64,000 nt of DNA from JAXLWB01 sp046328715 (GTDB taxonomy: Bacteria > Chloroflexota > Anaerolineae > Caldilineales > Caldilineaceae), in assembly GCA_046328715.1 (NCBI GenBank), contig JAXLWB010000026.1, forward strand, positions 62,001-126,000, in the 5' to 3' direction. Positions 17,412-26,000 of the stretch are shown piece by piece. The notes below the pieces were generated by a model. The model did no database searches, had not been told where the DNA came from, and saw only the letters and a list, made by a program, of their open reading frames with translations. The translations under genes were made by a program, and so were the position numbers. The number at the start of each line of letters is the position of its first letter. The stretch's first letter is position 1.

Positions 17412-18749
17412 ATGTTTGACCAGAAGTTAAGCCGTCGCCGCTTTCTGTTGGGTACCTCTGCTGTCACCGCAGGTGCCTTGTTAGCGGCTTGTGTGGCACC
17501 AACTGCACAACCTGCTGCAGAGTCATCGAGTGGTGGTGGAGCCGCAGCACCCAGCTCTGAACCAGTCACCATTCTCTTTCATTCGCGTCTTGGCTCCCAT
17601 GCCGATTGGCACAAGTCGCGCGTAGCCCTCTTTGAAGAGCAGAATCCAGGCATCAAGTTACAGATAGACGAACTGGATGCTGGCGAAATGATCGCCAAGA
17701 TCTATGCCTTTGCTGCCGGTGGCAACCTGGGTGACATTGTTTGGACCTATCTGAACACGGTGACCGAACACATTGCTAAAAAAGTGGTCGCTCCCCATGA
17801 TGATCTGGTCGCCTCGACTGGTTTTGATAAGTCAGTCTTCTGGCCTGCAATCATTCAGGCATTGACCGTGGATGGCAAACTCTACGGCATCCCCAACCAC
17901 GGTCACTTTGGCACAGTGGTCTACTACTTCAATAAGACGCTTTATGAAGCCTCTGGTGCAGATCTGCCCAATCCCGATTGGACAACCGATGATCTGGTCG
18001 AAGGGGCCAAGAAAATCACCAAAGCACCCGAAACCTGGGGCTTCCGCTCACAACAAGGTTCGGAACACACGCCTTCCTATCTGCGCATGTTTGGCGGCGA
18101 GTTACTGAACGAAGACGGCACCAAGTGTATGCTGGGCGAAGCGGGATCGATGGCTGCGCTGAAATGGCTCTATGATCTAAAGGCGACCCACAACGTCGAT
18201 CCCTGCATCTGTGGCGATCAATTCCGCGAGAACTTTACCGCAGGCAAGGTCGGTGCCTTTAACACCACACCGGGTCTGGTTGCAGAATTTAGCAAAGTGA
18301 CCGATTGGGCCTTTGAGTGGGATGTGACCGCTGCCCCCTTGGGGCCGGATGGCACACGCGGTTCACAGGTCTCGGGTGCCGGTTTCTGTATGACACCGCC
18401 GGCTGCGGAAAAACATCCCCAGGAGACGTTCAAGGTTCTGCAATTCTTCTCCACCAAGGAAGATGGGGTGGAGCATGTCTTTGGTGGCGCAGGCAGCCCT
18501 GGCCCGCGCGACGATGTGTGGGATGATCCCAAACTCAACGGCTTCAATCACATCTACGGCACCATCCGCAAGGCATATCCAGAAGGCCCGAAGGTTTGGC
18601 GCTTCCCGGCCAATGCCCGCACCAACGAATTCCACGATGTATTACTGAATAACCTGCAAGCCATTTGGACGGACCAAATCGAGTTTGAAGCAGGGGTTGA
18701 ACAGACCTTGCAACTCTGCCAGGAAGTGTTGGACAAGGATCCGGCATAA
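17412..18749 (+). CDS. ABC sugar transporter substrate-binding protein, Tat lipoprotein
   Basis: 445 residues, family 1 extracellular solute-binding protein. The twin-arginine motif SRRRFLLG (7-14) followed by lipobox LLAAC (Cys27) predicts export folded by Tat and lipid anchoring. A Ser/Gly/Ala-rich linker (~32-47) leads to the binding domain (VTILFHSRLGS...). The start follows AGAGGAGGAG. It would capture a mono- or oligosaccharide for the two permeases upstream; the sugar is not readable. Gene order is permease-permease-binding protein, with two hairpin-forming repeats between, so expression may be partly independent. A strong terminator follows. Confidence 0.93.
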   Translation: MFDQKLSRRRFLLGTSAVTAGALLAACVAPTAQPAAESSSGGGAAAPSSEPVTILFHSRLGSHADWHKSRVALFEEQNPGIKLQIDELDAGEMIAKIYAFAAGGNLGDIVWTYLNTVTEHIAKKVVAPHDDLVASTGFDKSVFWPAIIQALTVDGKLYGIPNHGHFGTVVYYFNKTLYEASGADLPNPDWTTDDLVEGAKKITKAPETWGFRSQQGSEHTPSYLRMFGGELLNEDGTKCMLGEAGSMAALKWLYDLKATHNVDPCICGDQFRENFTAGKVGAFNTTPGLVAEFSKVTDWAFEWDVTAAPLGPDGTRGSQVSGAGFCMTPPAAEKHPQETFKVLQFFSTKEDGVEHVFGGAGSPGPRDDVWDDPKLNGFNHIYGTIRKAYPEGPKVWRFPANARTNEFHDVLLNNLQAIWTDQIEFEAGVEQTLQLCQEVLDKDPA

Positions 18750-18767
18750 GCGGATTTGCGCATCAGA

Positions 18768-18803
18768 AGACCCGGAGCATGAGTTGCTCCGGGTCTTTTT
18801 TTG
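18768..18803 (+). terminator. rho-independent terminator
   Basis: AGACCCGGAGCA (18768-18779) pairs perfectly with TGCTCCGGGTCT (18785-18796) over a 5-base loop, then a T-run. It closes the transporter operon. Confidence 0.95.
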
Positions 18804-18920
18804 AAATTTTGGTTGCTTTGTCGGTTGAAGAGACACCACCTCTATGACTTGACTTTTTTCTGCTCTTGCTAGATTCGTTGGATAATAAGCAAAATTTTAT
18901 TGTTCAAATGGGAATCTAAC

Positions 18921-20261
18921 ATGAATCACCAATCGAAAGTTTACAACGCCCACTTTCGCTGTTTTCGCGGCTGCGAAGGGCGCTATTCAGTTTACGACGT
19001 CATTTATACCTGCCCCAAATGTGGCGGGCTGCTCGAAGTTCATCATGATGTGGAAGCGCTCAAGGATCGCACACCTGAGGAATGGAAAGCCCTGATCGAC
19101 GCCCGGGTTGGTCGCTCGCAATGGCCCTATGGCTCCGGCGTCTGGGGTATGAGAGAGTGGGTGATGCCCGATCTACGGGATGAAAACGTGGTCAGCACCT
19201 ACGAAGGCAACTCCAATCTCTTTTGGGCCGAACGCTTGGGCAAACAATTGGGCGTCTCCGATCTCTGGATCAAACAGTGCGGCAACTCGCACACTGGCAG
19301 TTTCAAAGACCTGGGCATGACCGTGCTCGTCAGCGTGGTCAAACAGATGATGGCGGACGGCAGCCCGGTGCGTGCCGTGGCCTGTGCTTCCACAGGTGAC
19401 ACTTCGGCAGCATTGGCGGCCTATGCCGCCACGGCAGGCATCCCCGCCGTGATCTTTCTGCCCGCCGGCAAAGTGAGTACGGCGCAGTTGATCCAGCCGG
19501 TGGCCAACGGGGCCCATGTGCTGGCACTCGACACCGACTTCGATGGCTGCATGAAGATCGTCCAAGAGGTGACCAAGGACAATTCGCTCTACCTGGCCAA
19601 CTCGATGAACAGCATCCGCATCGAAGGCCAAAAGACCGTCGCCATCGAGATTGTGCGCCAATTTGACTGGGAAGTGCCCGATTGGGTTGTGATCCCCGTG
19701 GGCAATCTGGGCAACATCAGCGCGCTCTACAAGGGCTTCAAACTGCTGATCGACCTCGGTATCACGAATAAGATGCCTCGATTGGTGGCGGCGCAGGCGG
19801 GCAAAGCCAGCCCCTTCTATCAAAGCTATCTCAACGGCTTCAAGGAAAAGATCTCGGCACCAGCGCAAAAGACGCTCGCCTCTGCCATCCAGATCGGCGA
19901 CCCAGTGAGCTACGAGAAGGCTGTGCAGGCAGTCCAACAATCCAACGGCATCGTCGAAATGGCCAGCGAGCACGAACTGGCCAACGCTGCCGCCCTGGCC
20001 GACCGCACCGGTCTCTACGCCTGTCCGCACACCGGGGTCGCCCTCTCGGTGACGATGAAGCTGATCGAACGGGGCGAGATCAAGCCGCAGGATCGGGTGG
20101 TTGTGGTCAGCACCGCCCACGGGCTCAAATTCACCAGCTTCAAAACTGGCTATCACGAAAGCAAACTCGAAGAAGTTGAAAGCGAATTCGCCAATCCACC
20201 GCTCTATCTCCCTGCTGACGCCAGAGCGGTGAAGGAGGCGATTGCGAGTAAGTTGGGATAA
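18921..20261 (+). CDS. thrC: threonine synthase, PLP-dependent
   Basis: 446 residues from the ATG at 18921; an upstream TTG at 18900 is less likely. Threonine synthase converts O-phospho-homoserine to threonine and phosphate. The N-terminus has a rubredoxin-like knuckle pair (C14, C18 and C31-P-K-C34), common in archaeal and Chloroflexota-type enzymes. The PLP Lys is K129 in GNSHTGSFKDLG. ASTGDTSAAL is the phosphate-binding loop and HTGVALSVT lies near the C-terminus. It follows the transporter terminator and precedes the Gfo/Idh/MocA gene, so it stands as its own unit. A related enzyme such as cysteate synthase shares the fold and is not fully excluded. Confidence 0.88.
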   Translation: MNHQSKVYNAHFRCFRGCEGRYSVYDVIYTCPKCGGLLEVHHDVEALKDRTPEEWKALIDARVGRSQWPYGSGVWGMREWVMPDLRDENVVSTYEGNSNLFWAERLGKQLGVSDLWIKQCGNSHTGSFKDLGMTVLVSVVKQMMADGSPVRAVACASTGDTSAALAAYAATAGIPAVIFLPAGKVSTAQLIQPVANGAHVLALDTDFDGCMKIVQEVTKDNSLYLANSMNSIRIEGQKTVAIEIVRQFDWEVPDWVVIPVGNLGNISALYKGFKLLIDLGITNKMPRLVAAQAGKASPFYQSYLNGFKEKISAPAQKTLASAIQIGDPVSYEKAVQAVQQSNGIVEMASEHELANAAALADRTGLYACPHTGVALSVTMKLIERGEIKPQDRVVVVSTAHGLKFTSFKTGYHESKLEEVESEFANPPLYLPADARAVKEAIASKLG

Positions 20262-20285
20262 TGTAGGCAAAGATATTTAGCATTT

Positions 20286-20356
20286 GAGATTGAGAGATTG
20301 GGAGACTGACTTTGCCCATTATCCAATCTCCCAATCTCTTAATCTCCTAATCTCAT
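20286..20356. repeat. intergenic hairpin repeat of the GAGATTGAGAGATTGGGAGA family
   Basis: Left arm GAGATTGAGAGATTGGGAG (20286-20304), right arm CAATCTCCCAATCTCTTAAT (20323-20342) extended by CTCCTAATCTC. The same repeat family appears in frame inside the membrane protein gene at 36197-36276. Confidence 0.75.
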
Positions 20357-20384
20357 TTACAGACAAGACCAAAGGGAGTCCAAC

Positions 20385-21425
20385 ATGTCCGACAAACTAC
20401 GCCTAGCCTTAGTCGGCTGCGGTGCGATTGCGCGTTATCATTTGAATGGCATCAAGGAGAGTGCGCCGCGTGTTGCGGTGACGGCAGTGATTGACCCGGA
20501 CGCCAGCAAAACGGCGGCCTTTGCGGCGGAAACTGGGGCCAAAGCCTACGCATCGCTGGCCGAGGCGTTGCAGGAAGACACTCTCGACGCCGTGGACATC
20601 ATGGTGCCGCATCATTTGCATGAAACATTGGCCATGCAGGCACTGGCTGCGGGCAAACATGTGCTGCTCGAAAAGCCGATGGCCCCCACGTTGGATGCCT
20701 GTCAGCGCATCTTGGATGCAGCCGCCGCGGCACAGCAGCGCTTTCCCGGTCTGGTCTTCATGGTGGCGGAGAACGCCCAATATTGGCCCGAAATCGTGCT
20801 GGCCAAAGAGTTGATCGACGAAGGGGCAATCGGTGAGTTGATTACGGCACGCGCTGCCTTTACCTTCGAGATGGACCCTTACTTCTTCAACGAGGAGGGC
20901 GAACGCCCCTGGCGCTACGACCGCAGGCAGACCGGCGGCGGCATTGCCATCGATGGCGGTTCGCACTGGCTGCGTCCCTTGCGCATGTGGATGGGTGAGA
21001 TCAAAGAGGTGATGGGCGTCCTTGGTCATCCGCTCAAAAAGATGGAAGGCGAGTCGATGGTTCGTTCGCTGATCCGCTTCGACTCGGGCAAGATCGCCAC
21101 CTTTGACGCCCTGCTCAACGACAACGTGATGGCCCCCGATCCCTGGTGGCGCATCACCGGCAGCAAGGGCGAAATCGTGATCGAAGGTGGCTTTGAAGGT
21201 GGTCTGTTGCTCTACAACCACGAAAACCGCAGCGGCAGACGAGTCGCTGCCCCACTCGGCTACGCCAAATCCTTCGGCCCAGAGATCCACGACTTCTCGA
21301 ACGCTGCCCTTGACGGAACCGCCCTCGCCGCCGGCCCCCAACACTCGCTCGGTGAATTGCGCACGGCACTGGCGCTTTATCGCTCGGCAGAGAGCGGGCA
21401 GTGGGAGAAGGTGTGGGATTCGTAG
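20385..21425 (+). CDS. Gfo/Idh/MocA family NAD(P)-dependent oxidoreductase
   Basis: 346 residues, usual family length. The N-terminal Rossmann fold shows GCGAIA (11-16) and the conserved E96-K97-P98 (LLEKPMAPT), whose Lys takes part in catalysis. The C-terminal alpha/beta domain has GGIAIDGGSHWL, with the His typical of the active site. The family oxidises or reduces sugars, inositols and related polyols. With the sugar importer upstream, a role in sugar conversion is plausible but not proven. The last ~105 bp of the gene reappear at 22760-22866. Confidence 0.92.
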   Translation: MSDKLRLALVGCGAIARYHLNGIKESAPRVAVTAVIDPDASKTAAFAAETGAKAYASLAEALQEDTLDAVDIMVPHHLHETLAMQALAAGKHVLLEKPMAPTLDACQRILDAAAAAQQRFPGLVFMVAENAQYWPEIVLAKELIDEGAIGELITARAAFTFEMDPYFFNEEGERPWRYDRRQTGGGIAIDGGSHWLRPLRMWMGEIKEVMGVLGHPLKKMEGESMVRSLIRFDSGKIATFDALLNDNVMAPDPWWRITGSKGEIVIEGGFEGGLLLYNHENRSGRRVAAPLGYAKSFGPEIHDFSNAALDGTALAAGPQHSLGELRTALALYRSAESGQWEKVWDS

Positions 21426-21504
21426 GCGGCGTCCAGATCTGTCAGCCCAAAGTATGTTGTTTGTCACTGAGTTCATGGAGAGTCACTGTATACTGGCGCT
21501 AAAG

Positions 21505-21590
21505 TATACAAATTGCGGTTGCAAACGCCATGAATTTTCTTCGTAAAAATAGCGGAAATTCATGGTGTTTCAGAGCACAATTGGTATTAA
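21505..21590. repeat. MITE-like element, copy 1
   Basis: Terminal inverted repeats ACAAATTGCGGTTGCAAACG and GTTTCAGAGCACAATTGGTA, with an inner ATGAATTTTC...GAAATTCAT hairpin. A second copy lies at 57787-57869. Confidence 0.75.
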
Positions 21591-21596
21591 CGTCAA

Positions 21597-21713
21597 TTCG
21601 GAGTTTATATTTGTACACGGATTTTAGGGATTTTCACGGATAAGCTTGGCTAAAATCCGTGTTCATCCGTTGTTATCTGTGTACCATTGAAAAAACTCCG
21701 AACTCAGGTTATT
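21597..21713. repeat. nested inverted repeat upstream of the AIM24 gene
   Basis: Outer arms TCGGAGTTT (~21598-21606) and AAACTCCGA (~21694-21702), with flanking TAACG and GGTTA. Inner arms CACGGATTTTAG and CTAAAATCCGTG. It would form one long stem. Its 3' end is close to the ribosome-binding site of the next gene. Confidence 0.65.
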
Positions 21714-21734
21714 ACCATGTAAAAGGAGCTATCC

Positions 21735-22422
21735 ATGAACAACTACTCCATCCAAGAATTTCTCACGGCCACGGCGCAGCGCTATGAAGCGCGTGGCCGT
21801 TTTGAACTAGAAAACCCCTACTTGTTGGAAGTCAACCTTGATGGGCAGATCCGCGCCAAGATAGGTTCGATGATCGGCTACATCGGCGATGTGACCTTCA
21901 CCCGCGAAGGCATGTTTGAACATGGCCTGGGCACGTTGCTCAAAAAAGCGGTTTCCGGCGAAGGCATGACGCTTATGAAAGTGGCGGGCAAGGGGCGTGT
22001 CTATCTGGCCGACAAGGGCAAGAAAGTTCGTATTCTGCAACTGCAAGGCGACACGATCGTCATCAATGGCAACGATCTGCTGGCCTTTGAAGAAGAACTG
22101 AAGTGGGACATCACCTTGATGAAACGGGTTGCGGGCATGTTGGCAGGTGGACTTTTCAACATCAAGTTGAGCGGGTCGGGACTGATTGCGATGACTACCC
22201 ACTACGAGCCATTGACGCTGCGTGTCACTCCCAACGAGCCAGTTTTTCCGATCCGAATGCCACGGTGGCCTGGTCGGGTTCCTGACGCCGGATATCGTCA
22301 CCAACATCACATTCAAGACGTTACTGCCGCGGCGGCGAAGCCGTTCAGCTCAAATTTCAGGGCGATGGGTCGTTTTGCAACCATACGAAGAAGTCATGAT
22401 GCAACAGGATGCTTCTGGATAA
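21735..22422 (+). pseudogene. AIM24 (DUF124) family protein, C-terminus frameshifted
   Basis: The first ~170 residues are an intact AIM24/TIGR00266-type beta-helical protein (QIRAKIGSMIGYIGDVTF, GEGMTLMKVAGKGRVYLAD) of unknown function. From ~22250 the family's conserved C-terminus continues only by changing frame: SDPNATVAWSG (one base missing in a T-run), LTPDIVTNITFKTLL, GEAVQLKFQGDGS, then PYEEVMMQQ to a TAA at 22422. That makes four indels in ~180 bp. As it stands the original frame runs on to 22436 with an unrelated tail. AAAAGGAGCTATCC precedes the start. Either the gene is decaying or the consensus is poor here. Confidence 0.75.
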
Positions 22423-22460
22423 GGATCGCTCTTTGATCATTGAAGATAAAGGAAGATGAC

Positions 22461-22742
22461 TTACACTTCAGCAATCGCTAAACCGATCTCTTGCTTGTGG
22501 CACCGGTTGCCAGCATAGCACGGACTAACAATTCAGCGACACAGAGCCATCCCCTGTTCTGCCTTTGCCACCGCGGTTGGCTGGAATTGAGGCGCACAGC
22601 CAACTCCGCTTGTGTCAGCGTTGACGGCGTTCACGCAACTTACGGCTCACGTAATTTAATCGACCAATGCAGCCTCTTCTTCACTTAAGCCAAGAAATTC
22701 AGCGTGCCAACCAGCGGCTTCCGTTGTTGTTTTGAATTCCAT
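22461..22742 (-). pseudogene. remnant of a HigA-like XRE-family antitoxin
   Basis: Read on the minus strand from the ATG at 22742, conserved pieces of a ~94-residue XRE helix-turn-helix antitoxin appear in order but in all three frames: AAGWHAEFLGLSEEEAALVD, KLREP, LTQAELAVRLNSSQP, VAKAEQG, DGSVSLN, LLVRAMLATGATSK and EIGLAIAEV, stopping at 22461 at the expected length. About five small indels are needed. No HigB/RelE toxin gene lies upstream; instead the duplicated oxidoreductase 3' end begins ~18 bp upstream of the start. Confidence 0.7.
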
Positions 22743-22759
22743 AACTTTGCAGTATATAT

Positions 22760-22866
22760 GCCCTCGCCGCCGGCCCCCAACACTCGCTCGGTGAATTGCG
22801 CACGGCGCTGGCGCTTTACCGCTCGGCAGAGAGCGGGCAGTGGGAGAAGGTGTGGGATTCGTAGGA
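22760..22866 (+). repeat. duplicate of the 3' end of the Gfo/Idh/MocA gene
   Basis: 107 bp match 21321-21427 with two mismatches, from GCCCTCGCCGCC to GATTCGTAGG, including the stop codon. It has no start and is not expressed as a gene. It lies 1.4 kb downstream of the original. Confidence 0.9.
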
Positions 22867-23096
22867 TGCAACCAAGAAAGGCACGAAATACACGAAATGA
22901 AAAACAAATTCTCTTTCGTGTATTTCGTGCCTTTCGTAGTGACAGGCTTTCTTTCTGTTAACATTCCCCGCCTGTGCCCTACCACACAGCCCCCCTTTGT
23001 CCTACTGCATAGTTTATCTTCTCTCTTCTCCTTTACACTACAGCACAAGTTGGATCGAAACCGATCCACGAACTGTTTCTAACATAAGGAGAATGT
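22867..23096. other. leader region of the subtilase gene
   Basis: Contains a short inverted repeat (GGCACGAAATACACGAAATG with TTTCGTGTATTTCGTGCC, 22879-22933) and the ribosome-binding site ATAAGGAGAATGT. No gene seen. Confidence 0.5.
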
Positions 23097-26000
23097 ATGT
23101 CATCCTCTCACCACCCACCCCTTCGCTGCTTTCATTGGCTAGTGGTTTGCGCGCTGTTGATCAACGGTTTTGGCGCGGCATTCCTACCACAGTCGGTTGC
23201 CCAGGCGGCACCACTTGCCTTGGCCGGAGCCGAAAGCGCGGTACGGGTTGCCTATCTTTATAAAAACGACGAAGGCACAGCCCAGTCTTTTGCCAATCTA
23301 CTCAACGGCAATGGTTACGCTGTACAAGCCTTTCAATACGCAGCTACGCCCGAGGCACCCTTTAAGGTGATGTTACCCTTGATCACAGGGGGCGGAACTG
23401 GGGCCGCCAATGCGAGCAGTATCGTTGCATTGCCCACCAAGATCGGTGAAATCCCCAACTTTGCCAACTTCGACTTGATCATCGTCGCCGCCGACAGTGG
23501 TGCAAATGATCAATGGCAACCTGCCGAGGGTCTTTTTGAGGCGATCCAAAACTCTGGATTGCCCGTGGTCGGTCTGGGCACGGGTGGACATGCCTTGTTT
23601 GGGCGCTTGGGTTTGCCGAACGGCTATCCGCACGGGGTAGCGGGCACGGCGGCGACCATTCAAGTAGCCGATTTTGGCGATTCTCAGCCGCTTTATGGTG
23701 GCATCACCCTCACCGAAAACAGTTTGCTCCAGGTCTATCAAAGCGCCCAGCCTGTGATCAGCATTCCCTTGGCGGACCGGCTGGAAAACGGTGTGCGTTT
23801 GGCTGCACTCGAAAACGATGGCGGCAGTTTCCCGATTGTCCAAGCGGAGCAGCGCTATCTGCTCTGGGGTTTTGAGGGCAGCGCCGACAGCATGACTGAA
23901 ACCGGCAAACAACTTTTCCGCAATGCGCTCCACTTTGGTGCCCAGAACATCGAATTGACCCTGCAATCACGCTCCTTTACGCCCGATGCTGGCGTCGATC
24001 CAGCTTTGCTGGCTGCACTCCAGGGCACTTCTGGCCTCCATGCCTATGCCCAACTCACCCATCTGCCCAGCGAAAGCGAACGGGAAGCCTTAAAGCAGAG
24101 CGGGGTCACCTTGCTCAATTTTGTCGGCGACACGCTCTATTACGCCTTCGTGAGCCCGACGATCAATCCAGCGGACGCCCTCTTTTCTTCGCTGGTGCGC
24201 TGGCTGGGGCCGATTCCAGCACCTGACAAGATTGCGCCCGATCTCTACAAAGGCAACTATGAGCCGTGGGCCGTCACCGAAAGTGGTGCACTCAAATTGT
24301 TGGTCACCTTCCACCAAGATGTGACCGATGCCGCCGCACAGGCGATCTTGCAAGCGCTCGGTACCTCCGGCGAGTTGTATGGCGAGCATGTGATGGCGAC
24401 CCTATTGGCCAAGGAAAAGGTCGAAACATTGGCGCAACAGGACGGTGTGGCATGGATCGATATGGGACCTGCCCCGCTACAACCGCTCAACGATGTAGCA
24501 CGTAACGATCTCAACGTAAACCTGGCACAACTGGCCAACACCGCCACCAATCCCGCCTACTACGGCGGCCTCGATGGGAGCACAGTCACGGTTGGTATCT
24601 TTGACACCGGTGTCAACACGCCGACCTTTACCCACAATGACTTTGCCGGTCGGCTGGTACGCACCCAGAACGACACCAATGGTCACGGCAGCCATGTCGC
24701 TGGCATTGTCGGTGCCAGTGGTGCCAACAGCGTCTCCAACTGTCCTGGCGGCAGTTGCACGCCCTATCAATATCGTGGCATGGCACCCAATGTCAAAATT
24801 GCACCCTACGGGAGTTGGAATGCAGCCACAATGGATGAAGCCGTTAACACCTATCATATCGAAGCCAGCAACCATTCCTACATTCAGAACTGTGGGGCGT
24901 ATGACAGTCTATCGCAAACGGTGGACATGTTGGTGCGTGGTCAGTTGACCAATGGTGGCACAGCGATCCCCATGCACACCGTGGTCTGGGCCGCAGCCAA
25001 TCAAGGGGGCGGTGCCCAATATTGCACCACCGGCACGCTGCCCGATGGCTCTGATCCCGACACCAACCCCGACCCCGACCCGACGACCGGCCCACGCGGC
25101 TACTTCTCGGTGCTCAGCCCCTCCAAGAACTCGATCGACGTCGGAGCCTACAATCCAGGCGATCCACAATCGGTCACCAGCTTTAGCAGCCGCGGCCCCA
25201 CTTGGGATGGACGATTGAAACCAGATGTAATGGCTCCTGGCTGTATGACTTCAACCGACAACAAAACCCAGGGCTACGTCGGCAAATGTGGCACCTCGAT
25301 GGCATCCCCCGCCGTCACAGGTATTGTGGCGCTACTGACCGAGCAATATCATCAGAGCTTCTCCAGCGCCGGTCGCCCGATGCCTTCAACGATCAAGGCA
25401 TTGCTCGTACAGACCGCCAACGACATGATCCACATGCCCGGTCAGCCCGGCTTTAGTGAATTTGGTTGGAATGACCCCGACACAGGCCAGCCCGTCATCT
25501 ATCAGGCTGGACCCGATTGGTCTACTGGTTACGGTGCGGTCAATGCACAGAAGGCTGCCAGCTATATCAAGGCCCACAACTTCCTCGAAGGCACCGTCAC
25601 CCCGGCAGACGCCAACGACTCCTACACCGTCAACGTGCTGCCCGGCCAGAGCGAATTGAAGATCACGCTGGCCTGGGACGATGAGCCAGGCAATCCAGCG
25701 TGGGGTGTGCAGGCCAAACAATTGGTCAACAACCTCGATCTCTCGCTGGTTGCACCGGATGGTGTGACCGTGTGGCGACCGTGGGTATTACCCGCCCTGC
25801 CCCGCGCTGCACTCAACGGCATGGGCCAGGACATCGGCACCCCCGACCCAATCGTGCGCGCCACCAACATCGTCACTGCCACGCGCGGGGTCGATAACCT
25901 CAACAATCTTGAACAGGTACAAGTGCCCAATCCGGCAGCCGGCGTCTGGACGATCCGGGTCAATGCCGCCAGCCTACCGAATGGCAATCCGCAGAAGTAC

